NCBI GenBank assembly: GCA_964620045.1
Contig: CAZUJL010000026.1
Coordinates: 1-58,910 of the forward strand
Length of the DNA stretch: 58,910 bases
From: VFKU01 sp964620045
GTDB taxonomy: Bacteria > Hydrogenedentota > Hydrogenedentia > Hydrogenedentales > GCA-2746185
Direction of reading: 5' to 3'
Shown here: positions 32,121 to 39,387 of the stretch, piece after piece
Layout of the letters: each line of letters starts with the position of its first letter
Position numbering within the stretch: position 1 is the stretch's first letter
Notes under the pieces: generated by a model
The model's input: only the letters and a program-made list of their open reading frames with translations
Told to the model about the DNA's origin: nothing
Database searches by the model: none
Made by a program: the position numbers and the translations under genes

Positions 32121-33113
32121 ATGGGCACGTTGATTGACGCGGATGTTGAAGCGGGCGGCGGCCTGCGGCACGACTGGACCGTCGAGGAATTGCAGGCGCT
32201 CCACGACCTGCCGCTGACGGAGCTGCTGTTCCGCGCGCAGACCGAGCACCGGCGGTTTCATGCGCCGGGCGAAATTCAGTGCTGCACGCTGCTGAGCGTA
32301 AAGACGGGGTACTGCCCGGAGGACTGTTCGTATTGCGCCCAAAGCGCGCGCTACGACACCGGCATCGAGACGAACGCGCTGATGGACCTCGACGAAGTGC
32401 TCGGCGCCGCGCGGCGCGCGAAGGAACGCGGCGCGACGCGATTCTGTATGGGCGCCGCCTGGCGCGATGTGCCCGAGGGTAAACAGTTCGACCGCGTGCT
32501 CGAGATGGTACGCGGCGTGCGCGCACTCGGCATGGAAGCCTGCTGCACGATGGGCATGCTGACGCGTGAGCAGGCGCAGCGCCTGGGCGAAGCCGGTCTC
32601 ACGGCGTACAACCACAACCTCGACACCTCGCCCGAGTTCTACGACAAAATCATCACGACGCGCACCTACGACGAGCGTCTGCAAACCCATGAACACATCC
32701 GCGACGCGGGCGTCGGCCTGTGCTGCGGCGGCATCATCGGTATTGGCGAATCCATCACGGACCGCATGCGCCTGCTGCAGGTGCTCGCGAGCCGCACGCC
32801 GCATCCGGAAAGCGTTCCCATCAATTTGCTCGCGCGCGTCGCGGGCACGCCGCTCGGCGAGACACCCGCCATCGATCCCTTCGAGATGGTGCGCATGGTG
32901 GCCACGGCGCGCATCGCGATGCCGGCCAGCATGGTGCGCTTCGCGGCGGGCCGTCGCGGGCTGTCGCAGGAAATCCAGGCGCTGTGCTTCATGGCCGGCG
33001 CGAACAGCATCTTCACCGGCGACAAGCTGCTCACCACGCCGAATCCCGGCGAGAGCCACGACGCGGAACTCTTCGCGCGCACGGGAATGAAGCCGATGGA
33101 ATTGCCCGCGTAA
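32121..33113 (+). CDS. bioB: Biotin synthase
   Basis: Radical-SAM enzyme that inserts sulfur into dethiobiotin. It has 330 residues. The radical-SAM cluster motif is YCPEDCSYCAQS (CxxxCxxC). The auxiliary [2Fe-2S] ligands lie in FCMGAAWRD, EACCTMGML and the conserved arginine of SMVRFAAGR, and YNHNLDTSPEFY is the BioB hallmark. It completes a bioF-D-A-B set. No bioC or bioH homologue is recognisable nearby, but an O-methyltransferase gene follows 38 nt downstream. Confidence 0.96.
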   Translation: MGTLIDADVEAGGGLRHDWTVEELQALHDLPLTELLFRAQTEHRRFHAPGEIQCCTLLSVKTGYCPEDCSYCAQSARYDTGIETNALMDLDEVLGAARRAKERGATRFCMGAAWRDVPEGKQFDRVLEMVRGVRALGMEACCTMGMLTREQAQRLGEAGLTAYNHNLDTSPEFYDKIITTRTYDERLQTHEHIRDAGVGLCCGGIIGIGESITDRMRLLQVLASRTPHPESVPINLLARVAGTPLGETPAIDPFEMVRMVATARIAMPASMVRFAAGRRGLSQEIQALCFMAGANSIFTGDKLLTTPNPGESHDAELFARTGMKPMELPA

Positions 33114-33151
33114 CCCAGCGCATTGGTCGAACGGATCACACGGAGGTTCGT

Positions 33152-34165
33152 ATGAGCGCGCCATCAGGTCCGACGCCAGACAAAATCATGCAGCTCGGCT
33201 TTGGATTTTGGGGATCCAAGGTATTGCTGAGCGCCGTGGAGCTCGGGCTGTTCTCTGTGCTCGCGGACGGCCCCACGACGGCGGAAGACCTGCGCAAGAA
33301 ACTGGGACTGCATCCGCGCGGCGCGCGGGATTTCTTCGACGCGCTGGTCGCGCTCGGCATGTTGCAGCGCCAGGGCGACCGCTATTCCAACACGCCCGAA
33401 ACGGACCTCTTCCTCGATCGCAAGAAGCCGTCTTATATGGGCGGCATCATGGAAATGAGCAGCGAGCGCTTGTTCCTCAATTGGGGCAAGCTGACGGAAA
33501 GTCTAAAGACCGGCAAATCGCAGACCGCGCCGACCGGCGGCGATCCCTTTGAAATGTTATACGCCACGCCGGCGCTGCTGAAGCAGTTCCTGGGCGCGAT
33601 GACGGGCATCAGCATGGCCGCGGGCACGGCGTGCGCGCAGAAATTTCCGTGGAAGGACTACAAGACCTTTATCGACGTAGGCTGCGCGCAAGGCGGGTTC
33701 ACGGCACAGATCGCGCTCGCGCACCCACACCTCACCGGCGGCGGCTTCGACCTGCCCAAGGTGCGGCCCGTGTTCGACGAGTACGTAAAATCCTTCCGAC
33801 TGCAGGATCGCCTGACGTTCTACCCCGGCAGTTTCTTCGACGACCCGCTGCCCAAGGCGGATGCAATCATCATGGGCCACATCCTGCACGACTGGGACCT
33901 CGCGCAGAAGAAGATGCTGATCAAAAAGGCCTACGACGCGCTGCCCTCCGGCGGCGCCTACATCGTGTACGAATCCATCATCGACGACAACCGCAGCGCA
34001 AACGCGTTCGGCCTGCTGATGAGCCTCAACATGATGATCGAAACGCCCGGCGGCTTCGACTTCACCGGTGCCGACTGCCAAGGATGGATGAAAGAAGCCG
34101 GCTTCAAAGAGACGCGCGTCGTGCATCTCATCGGCCCCGATTCGATGGTGATCGGGATTAAATAA
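33152..34165 (+). CDS. SAM-dependent O-methyltransferase (AOMT/COMT-like family)
   Basis: 337 residues. An N-terminal dimerisation winged-helix region (GFWGSKVLLSAVELGLFSVLADGPTTAEDL) is followed by the SAM-binding domain with FIDVGCAQGGFTAQIA and the catalytic-type IMGHILHDWD (histidine), typical of hydroxyneurosporene/hydroxyindole-type O-methyltransferases. The substrate is unknown. ATG at 33152 has CGGAGG 6 nt upstream; the longer frame is a shadow of bioB. It ends convergent to the cytochrome gene. Confidence 0.87.
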   Translation: MSAPSGPTPDKIMQLGFGFWGSKVLLSAVELGLFSVLADGPTTAEDLRKKLGLHPRGARDFFDALVALGMLQRQGDRYSNTPETDLFLDRKKPSYMGGIMEMSSERLFLNWGKLTESLKTGKSQTAPTGGDPFEMLYATPALLKQFLGAMTGISMAAGTACAQKFPWKDYKTFIDVGCAQGGFTAQIALAHPHLTGGGFDLPKVRPVFDEYVKSFRLQDRLTFYPGSFFDDPLPKADAIIMGHILHDWDLAQKKMLIKKAYDALPSGGAYIVYESIIDDNRSANAFGLLMSLNMMIETPGGFDFTGADCQGWMKEAGFKETRVVHLIGPDSMVIGIK

Positions 34166-34177
34166 CCCGTCGCCGGG

Positions 34178-34882
34178 CTACAGCCCCGCCACAAACACCG
34201 CAAGTCCGAACTGTTCTTCTTCCGAATATTGGTGGATGTTCACAATCGCCGTCGCGGCGGTTTCCCGAATAATCGTGAGGTCGTCGTAACGCGCCGCGAT
34301 GCCGTTGAGCGTTTTGATCAGCGGATAACTCGTATCCGTCCCGTCTTTGCCGTGGCATCGGGAGCACACCGCGGCATAGATCGCCTGCCCGCGGTGCCAG
34401 TCTTGTACGCGCGAAAACAGCACGATGGCGTCGTCAGGATTCTCGAAAAATTCCGCCCGGCGGATTCGGCCGTCCGCGCTGATGTACAGACCGAAGTGAT
34501 GCGTGGCCGAATCGAGATACGTATTTAGCTGAAGTGCTTCGCGCGCGCTTTTCGGGGGGATATGTTTCATCAGATCCGGTGTAATCGAATGGTCATCGGC
34601 AAACGCAACGGCACGCAACGTATGTTCGGGCGCTGGAATACGGCTGACAGTGAGCGCAAGGCGTTTTGGCGCGGGCGCGGGGGCGTTGCGCGCGGGAATG
34701 AATACCAGCGCCCCATTCTCCGGAAGAGCGCCGATCGCATCGAGCAAGGCCTGCGGCGCCGGCGTGCCGAAAAGGCTGCGCAGAGTGGGGGTGGTGTTGT
34801 CCGGTTCCGAAGCGACGCGCATATTCGCCAACACGAACGCCGCGAGCACCGTGCACACAGCTATGCGCGATCTGATCGCCAT
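34178..34882 (-). CDS. Exported c-type cytochrome (single heme)
   Basis: 234 residues. A signal-anchor-like N-terminus (RIAVCTVLAAFVLANMRVA) is followed by a region of about 130 residues that looks like a haem-peroxidase-independent sensor or docking domain (no family recognised). The heme motif is VCSRCHGKDGTD (CxxCH) near residue 170, and the expected axial-ligand region follows. It may act in periplasmic electron transfer. It lies directly downstream of hemF (3-nt gap), so a heme gene and a heme protein are co-transcribed. Confidence 0.82.
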   Translation of the reverse strand: MAIRSRIAVCTVLAAFVLANMRVASEPDNTTPTLRSLFGTPAPQALLDAIGALPENGALVFIPARNAPAPAPKRLALTVSRIPAPEHTLRAVAFADDHSITPDLMKHIPPKSAREALQLNTYLDSATHHFGLYISADGRIRRAEFFENPDDAIVLFSRVQDWHRGQAIYAAVCSRCHGKDGTDTSYPLIKTLNGIAARYDDLTIIRETAATAIVNIHQYSEEEQFGLAVFVAGL

Positions 34883-34885
34883 GCT

Positions 34886-35785
34886 TTATTTCCCGGTCGA
34901 AAATCCTGCCCAATCCTGCGGCTTCAGAAAGAAATCCGTCAGCTTGTGCTCCGGCGTGCCTGGCGCGGCGTGGTAATCGTAGCGCCAGTGGGCCGTCGCC
35001 GGCAGACTCATCAGGATCGACTCCGTGCGGCCCTGCGACTGCAGGCCGAACAACGTGCCGCGATCGTAGACCAGGTTGAACTCGACGTAGCGTCCGCGGC
35101 GATAGAGCTGAAATTCGCGCTGCGCATCGGTGACGGCCGTGTCGCGATTTCCTTCGATGAACGGCCGGTATAAATTCGGGAACGACTGGCCCAGTGCGAG
35201 GCAGTAGTCAAAGGCCTTCTGCTTGTCGTCGCGCAAATGATCGAAGAACGTGCCGCCGATGCCGCGCGTCTCGCCGCGATGCTTCAGGAAGAAATACTCG
35301 TCGCAGTTTTTTTTGTGCTCGGCGTAGGAATAGCCCGACTCGTCGCAGATCGCCTTGAGCGCTTGGTGAAACTCGACCACCTGTTCGACCACGGGATAGT
35401 ACGGCGTCACGTCAATGCCGCCGCCGAACCACCACACGTCGCCCGCTTCGAAATAGCGGATGTTCATGTGAATCGTGGGGATATGCGGGTTCCACGGATG
35501 AATCACAAGGCTGACGCCCGTCGCGAGGAAGGGCGTGTTCGCCGGAATCTGGATCTGCGTGGCGGCCGCCTGCGGCAGCGCATTGCCCCGAATGGCGGAG
35601 AAGTTCACACCGCCCTTTTCGATCAGGTCCGCATGCTCCCACACACGCGTCACGCCGCCGCCCGAACCCTTGCCGTAGTCCCAGCGGTCCTCATGCGGCG
35701 CCCGACCGTCCTCCTCCGACAAAAACGCGCAGATGCGATCCTGCACGTCGCGGAACCCGTTCTGGATGTCATCGGTGCTGGGCAT
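34886..35785 (-). CDS. hemF: Oxygen-dependent coproporphyrinogen III oxidase
   Basis: Converts coproporphyrinogen III to protoporphyrinogen IX using oxygen. It has 299 residues, the size of E. coli HemF. Signatures are SGGGVTRVWE near residue 40, GVSLVIHPWNPHIPTIHMNIRYF, WWFGGGIDVTPYY, HRGETRGIGGTFFDHL, RRGRYVEFNLVYDRGTLFGL and SLPATAHWRYDY. ATG at 35785 (MPSTDD) is chosen over the upstream frame, which lies in repeat family A. No good ribosome site is seen at this start. Its presence implies that the organism meets oxygen. Confidence 0.95.
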   Translation of the reverse strand: MPSTDDIQNGFRDVQDRICAFLSEEDGRAPHEDRWDYGKGSGGGVTRVWEHADLIEKGGVNFSAIRGNALPQAAATQIQIPANTPFLATGVSLVIHPWNPHIPTIHMNIRYFEAGDVWWFGGGIDVTPYYPVVEQVVEFHQALKAICDESGYSYAEHKKNCDEYFFLKHRGETRGIGGTFFDHLRDDKQKAFDYCLALGQSFPNLYRPFIEGNRDTAVTDAQREFQLYRRGRYVEFNLVYDRGTLFGLQSQGRTESILMSLPATAHWRYDYHAAPGTPEHKLTDFFLKPQDWAGFSTGK

Positions 35786-35812
35786 AGGGGGTAGAGTACA
35801 ACTTTTTGAACG

Positions 35813-35880
35813 CGTAGCGCCGCCATCCTGGCGGCAGTGCATTCTCGGCGCCTCAGGCCGGCTGGAAGCCGACGCTACGG
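35813..35880. repeat. Inverted-repeat element, family A, copy 3 (short, diverged)
   Basis: The left part reads CGTAGCGCCGCCATCCTGGC, continuing GGCAGTG, close to copies 1 and 2. The right part (35859-35880) reads, in reverse complement, CCGTAGCGTCGGCTTCCAGC. The outer GTAGCG is shared, but the inner half is a variant. Spacing between arms is short (about 20 nt). It abuts the stop codon of the SGNH hydrolase gene, the leftward hemF start lying on the other side. Confidence 0.7.
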
Positions 35881-36552
35881 CTACTTCAGCAGCGGCCGAA
35901 TCAGCTTGTTCACTTCGTCATACCCCGCGCGGGAGAGGTGCAGGCCGTCCTCGATGAAAAGCTCCGGCTTCGGCTTGCCCTCCGCATCAAGAATCGCCGG
36001 CTCGATGTCCAGATACGTGATGTACGGCTTGTCCTTCGCGTAGTCCTGCACCAGCTTGTTCGTCGCGCGGATGTTTTCGATGTTCTTCCAGCGCTCGATG
36101 CTCGGCTTGATGCACACATAAATGAACTTCGCGTCCGGCAACGCCGCGTGCACTTTTTCAAAGAAGGCCTTTGTGTCGCCGGAAACTTCCTGCGGCGTCT
36201 TTCCGTGGGCGAGGTCATTGTCGCCCTCGTAGTACACGATCAGCCGCGGCGCGTACTTGATCACCGCGCGATCCGCAAAATAAAGCGCGTCCGCCGCCTG
36301 CGACCCGCCGAACCCCCGGTTCAGGATGTGCAGGTCCGGAAAATCCTCGTCCGTCTTCCAGAATCGGATCGTCGAGCTACCGTAAAACTCGATCCCGCCC
36401 TTCGCCGGCGGATTCGTCGCATCCTGCGCCTCGAACGCCGCGATGTCTTTCTCGAACGCGTGAGGTCGTGTTTCCTGGGCAACGAGCAACGCCGGCGTCA
36501 ACACGACGCAAAGAGCGGCAGCCAAACGTGCGATGTGCAGACGACGATTCAT
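35881..36552 (-). CDS. Exported SGNH/GDSL-type hydrolase
   Basis: 223 residues. A signal peptide (LHIARLAAALCVVLTPALLVA) is followed by an SGNH hydrolase with block I FYGSSTIRFW (Ser; GSS rather than GDS), block II Gly in LNRGFGGSQ, block III YYEGDNDL (Asn) and block V DGLHLSRAGYDEV (catalytic Asp and His). Such enzymes are esterases, often acting on acetylated sugars. An exact substrate is not visible. Confidence 0.88.
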   Translation of the reverse strand: MNRRLHIARLAAALCVVLTPALLVAQETRPHAFEKDIAAFEAQDATNPPAKGGIEFYGSSTIRFWKTDEDFPDLHILNRGFGGSQAADALYFADRAVIKYAPRLIVYYEGDNDLAHGKTPQEVSGDTKAFFEKVHAALPDAKFIYVCIKPSIERWKNIENIRATNKLVQDYAKDKPYITYLDIEPAILDAEGKPKPELFIEDGLHLSRAGYDEVNKLIRPLLK

Positions 36553-36646
36553 GTGGAAACCCCCGGATACAGAGTGACCACTACGCTACCACGAAACAGA
36601 AGGTCGGCGTGGATGGGCGGTTCCTAACGGCACGGGAATCGGCGTT

Positions 36647-37288
36647 TTACTGCTGTTTTGGCTGCGAGACCAGATCAACCATCAGTTGCACGGTGTCGAG
36701 GTTGTCCGAGGCATTGCGCACGACAAGCTGTTTGGTTTGCAGGTTGTACCGCATGTACGAGAGTAATTCGCCCGTTTCCGGATCCAATATCTTGGGAATG
36801 ACTTTGCGCAGCAAAAGAACCAGGTCCGGTTCACCGGGGTTGGCCTGATCGAAACTGGGGACTTTATCTTCAAGAAGAAATATTTTCACTTCCATGTCGG
36901 AGTACGGTTTCGTGTCGATGCGTTCCAGCGTGGTCACCCAGACGTATTGCTCTTTCACCGCGTACGCCAGCCCGAGGGGCGTCAATATCGCATTGAGCGC
37001 TTCGCGCACCGCGACGTCTTTTACGTTGACATACTGAATGAGGCCATCGGTCACATATGATTTGGAGACCTTCTGCCCCAGCGGCGCGACGACGTGATTG
37101 TCGATCAGAATCGAGATGCCGTATTTTTCTTCGAGGAACTGGCAAACAACGTACACATTGGTGTTTTCGAATTGAAGGCTTACCGCAGTATCGAGCTTTT
37201 CATTGACGCGATCGACTCCCTGCGCACCAAAGGCGGTTACACCCAGCAGCATTGCGACAACAAACACCATCCAGCCAGACCGTTTCAT
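36647..37288 (-). CDS. Small exported STN/NolW-like protein (secretin-N-domain-like, no barrel)
   Basis: 213 residues. A signal peptide (MKRSGWMVFVVAMLLGVTAFG) is followed by an STN-like fold (SLQFENTNVYVVCQFLEEKYGISILID, YVNVKDVAVREALNAILTPLGLAYAVKEQYVWVT) and a second NolW-like segment (YNLQTKQLVVRNASDNLDTVQLMVDL) resembling secretin N-domains. No secretin beta-barrel follows. It could be a stand-alone accessory of a secretin system. Such a channel (46176-47642) lies 9 kb away, but no direct link is shown. Confidence 0.65.
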   Translation of the reverse strand: MKRSGWMVFVVAMLLGVTAFGAQGVDRVNEKLDTAVSLQFENTNVYVVCQFLEEKYGISILIDNHVVAPLGQKVSKSYVTDGLIQYVNVKDVAVREALNAILTPLGLAYAVKEQYVWVTTLERIDTKPYSDMEVKIFLLEDKVPSFDQANPGEPDLVLLLRKVIPKILDPETGELLSYMRYNLQTKQLVVRNASDNLDTVQLMVDLVSQPKQQ

Positions 37289-37330
37289 ACGACCCTCCCG
37301 CGCGTATCCGCGCTGTCCTCGCCTGCGAGT

Positions 37331-37359
37331 ACGCTAGCACCCGCGGCAGTTTCTGTCAG
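37331..37359 (-). promoter_or_regulatory. Candidate promoter of the STN/NolW-like gene
   Basis: CTGACA (rc of 37354-37359), 17-nt spacer, TAGCGT (rc of 37331-37336), about 43 nt upstream of the ATG. The divergent nadE has only a TATATA stretch near 37421 without a good -35. Confidence 0.4.
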
Positions 37360-37467
37360 CTATTTTGTGTGCATGGGTGCGGGGGAAATAGCGAAATCGG
37401 CGGACAGTTGGCCCAGTTTTCATATATATGGCAAAATTATTGACTGGCAAGGACTTAGGACGCGCAC

Positions 37468-39387
37468 ATGCGGCTCGTGAAAATCGGCGTAGCAGGCATT
37501 TCGGTGAAGGTGGCTGACTTCGCCGGCAATGCCGCACGTCTGGCCGAGGCGATCGCCGCCGCGCGGGGCGAGGGCGTGCACCTGCTCGTCACGCCCGAAC
37601 TCGCGATCTCCGGATACAGCCTGAAAGACCGCGTGTGGTGGCCGGATATCCGCCGCCGCAGTTGGGACACGCTGCTGCGCGTCGCCGAGCACACCAAGGG
37701 CATCAGCGTGTGGCTCGGGCTGCCGGTCGACATCAACTCGCGCATATATAACGCAGCGGCGTTTGTGCACGACGGCCGCGTGCACGGACTCGTGCTCAAA
37801 AAATATCTGCCGACCTACAACGTGTTTTACGAAGGCCGCAACTGGAGCTCGTGGCCCGGCGGCGTGGGCGAGTGCCACGGCCTGCCCGCGGGCGATCTCG
37901 TGTTCGACGCGCCCTACGGCAAAGTGAGCGCGGAGATCTGCGAGGACCTCTGGTCGCCCCATTCGCCCGCGAACGCGCGCGTGCAGGCCGGCGCCGAGAT
38001 CATCTGCAACGCCAGCGGCTCGCCGTTTACGCCGCGCAAGAACGAACACCGCAAGCGGCTCGTGCAAAACGCCGCAGGCGGCATGGCGTGCGTCTACGCG
38101 TACAGCAACCTCCTCGGGCTCGACAACTCGCGGCTCGTGTTCGACGGCGGCGGAATTATCGCGACGCCGGAGCGGATCGTGGCCGAGGGCCCGATCCTCG
38201 ACGCGCGGCAATGGACGCTCGCGACGGCCGTGGTCGATCTCGACGATATTGCGCGGGTGCGCGCCGAAAACTCCACCTGGCGCGCGAGTTCGCAGAACGA
38301 TGAACCCGTGAACGGCCCGCAGACCATTTCGGTGAAGGGCGACTACAAGCCGTCCACCACGCCGGAATACGCCGCGACCCTGCCAAAAAATTTCTGGGTG
38401 CCCGATGGGCAGCCCGGCGCGCCGGAATCGACGGCGTATCTGAACGAATTGTTCGACGGCCTCGTGCTCGGCCTGCGCGACTACTTCGAAAAGGCCGGCG
38501 TGTTCCAGCGCTTCCTCATCGCGCTCTCCGGCGGTCGCGACAGCACGCTCTGCCTCATGCTCGCCGTGCACGCCGCGCGGCGCATGAACTGGGGCACGGG
38601 CGCGCCGGTGGCCCAGCGCGTAAGCGCCGTGTACCTGCCGAACGAAGCCTACAGCTCCAGCGGCACGCAGGACGCCGCGCGCGCCGTGGCCGAGGAACTC
38701 GGTGTGCCGTTCCAGGTTGTCTCCATCGGCGAGGAAGCCAAGCTCGCCGAGAAGAAGGCGGCGGACATTTCCGGCGGCGCCGACAAGGTGCTGCCGCTCA
38801 CCAAACAGAACCTGCAGGCGCGCATCCGCGGCGCCGTGATGCTGAACTGGGCGAACAATGTCGGCGGGTTGCTGCTTGTCACCTCGAACCTCAGCGAAGC
38901 GGCCGTGGGCTACACCACCACCGGCGGCGACAACGAAGGCGGCTACTCGCCCGTCGCGAATTTGCCGAAGACCTTGCTGAGCCGGCTCGTCGCGCATATC
39001 GCCGAGCGCGACAGCCTCAAGTCCGTGCAGAAGGTGCTCGCGATTCCGCCGAGCGCCGAACTCGCGCCCGATCAGACCGACGAAGCGGATCTCATGCCTT
39101 ACGTCGTGCTCGACGATCTCTTGTATCTCTTCGCGCAGCGGCGCATGGCGCTGGCCGATTGCTGGCGCGTGATGTGCGAACGGCATCCGCAGCACACGGC
39201 GGAAAAACTCCGCGACTGGACCGCGAAATTCGGCAAGATGTTCGTCGCCAGCCAGTGGAAGCGCGAACAGTTGCCCGTCGCCCTACGCGTCCTCGAACTC
39301 GACCTCGATCCGAAAACGGGATTCCGCTTCCCCGTCCTGCAAAGCATCGACGACGAGCTGCAGGAACTCGCGAAAGCGAAGCGCTAA
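37468..39387 (+). CDS. nadE: Glutamine-dependent NAD+ synthetase
   Basis: Amidates nicotinic acid adenine dinucleotide. It has 639 residues with two parts. The first is an N-terminal nitrilase-type amidohydrolase: Glu in VTPELAISGYS, Lys near residue 111 in VLKKYLPTYN, Cys near 158 in AEICEDLWSP. The second is a C-terminal NAD synthase with PP-loop SGGRDSTLCL (near 353) and SEAAVGYTTTGGDNEGG. The glutaminase domain supplies ammonia from glutamine through a tunnel. The ATG has AGGAC upstream. Its end overlaps, tail to tail by 4 nt, the convergent propeller gene. Confidence 0.95.
   Translation: MRLVKIGVAGISVKVADFAGNAARLAEAIAAARGEGVHLLVTPELAISGYSLKDRVWWPDIRRRSWDTLLRVAEHTKGISVWLGLPVDINSRIYNAAAFVHDGRVHGLVLKKYLPTYNVFYEGRNWSSWPGGVGECHGLPAGDLVFDAPYGKVSAEICEDLWSPHSPANARVQAGAEIICNASGSPFTPRKNEHRKRLVQNAAGGMACVYAYSNLLGLDNSRLVFDGGGIIATPERIVAEGPILDARQWTLATAVVDLDDIARVRAENSTWRASSQNDEPVNGPQTISVKGDYKPSTTPEYAATLPKNFWVPDGQPGAPESTAYLNELFDGLVLGLRDYFEKAGVFQRFLIALSGGRDSTLCLMLAVHAARRMNWGTGAPVAQRVSAVYLPNEAYSSSGTQDAARAVAEELGVPFQVVSIGEEAKLAEKKAADISGGADKVLPLTKQNLQARIRGAVMLNWANNVGGLLLVTSNLSEAAVGYTTTGGDNEGGYSPVANLPKTLLSRLVAHIAERDSLKSVQKVLAIPPSAELAPDQTDEADLMPYVVLDDLLYLFAQRRMALADCWRVMCERHPQHTAEKLRDWTAKFGKMFVASQWKREQLPVALRVLELDLDPKTGFRFPVLQSIDDELQELAKAKR

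Noticed and set aside
37420..39195. 591-codon frame on the minus strand opposite nadE
   Set aside because: nadE has an intact glutaminase triad and PP-loop. The opposite frame has no domain.
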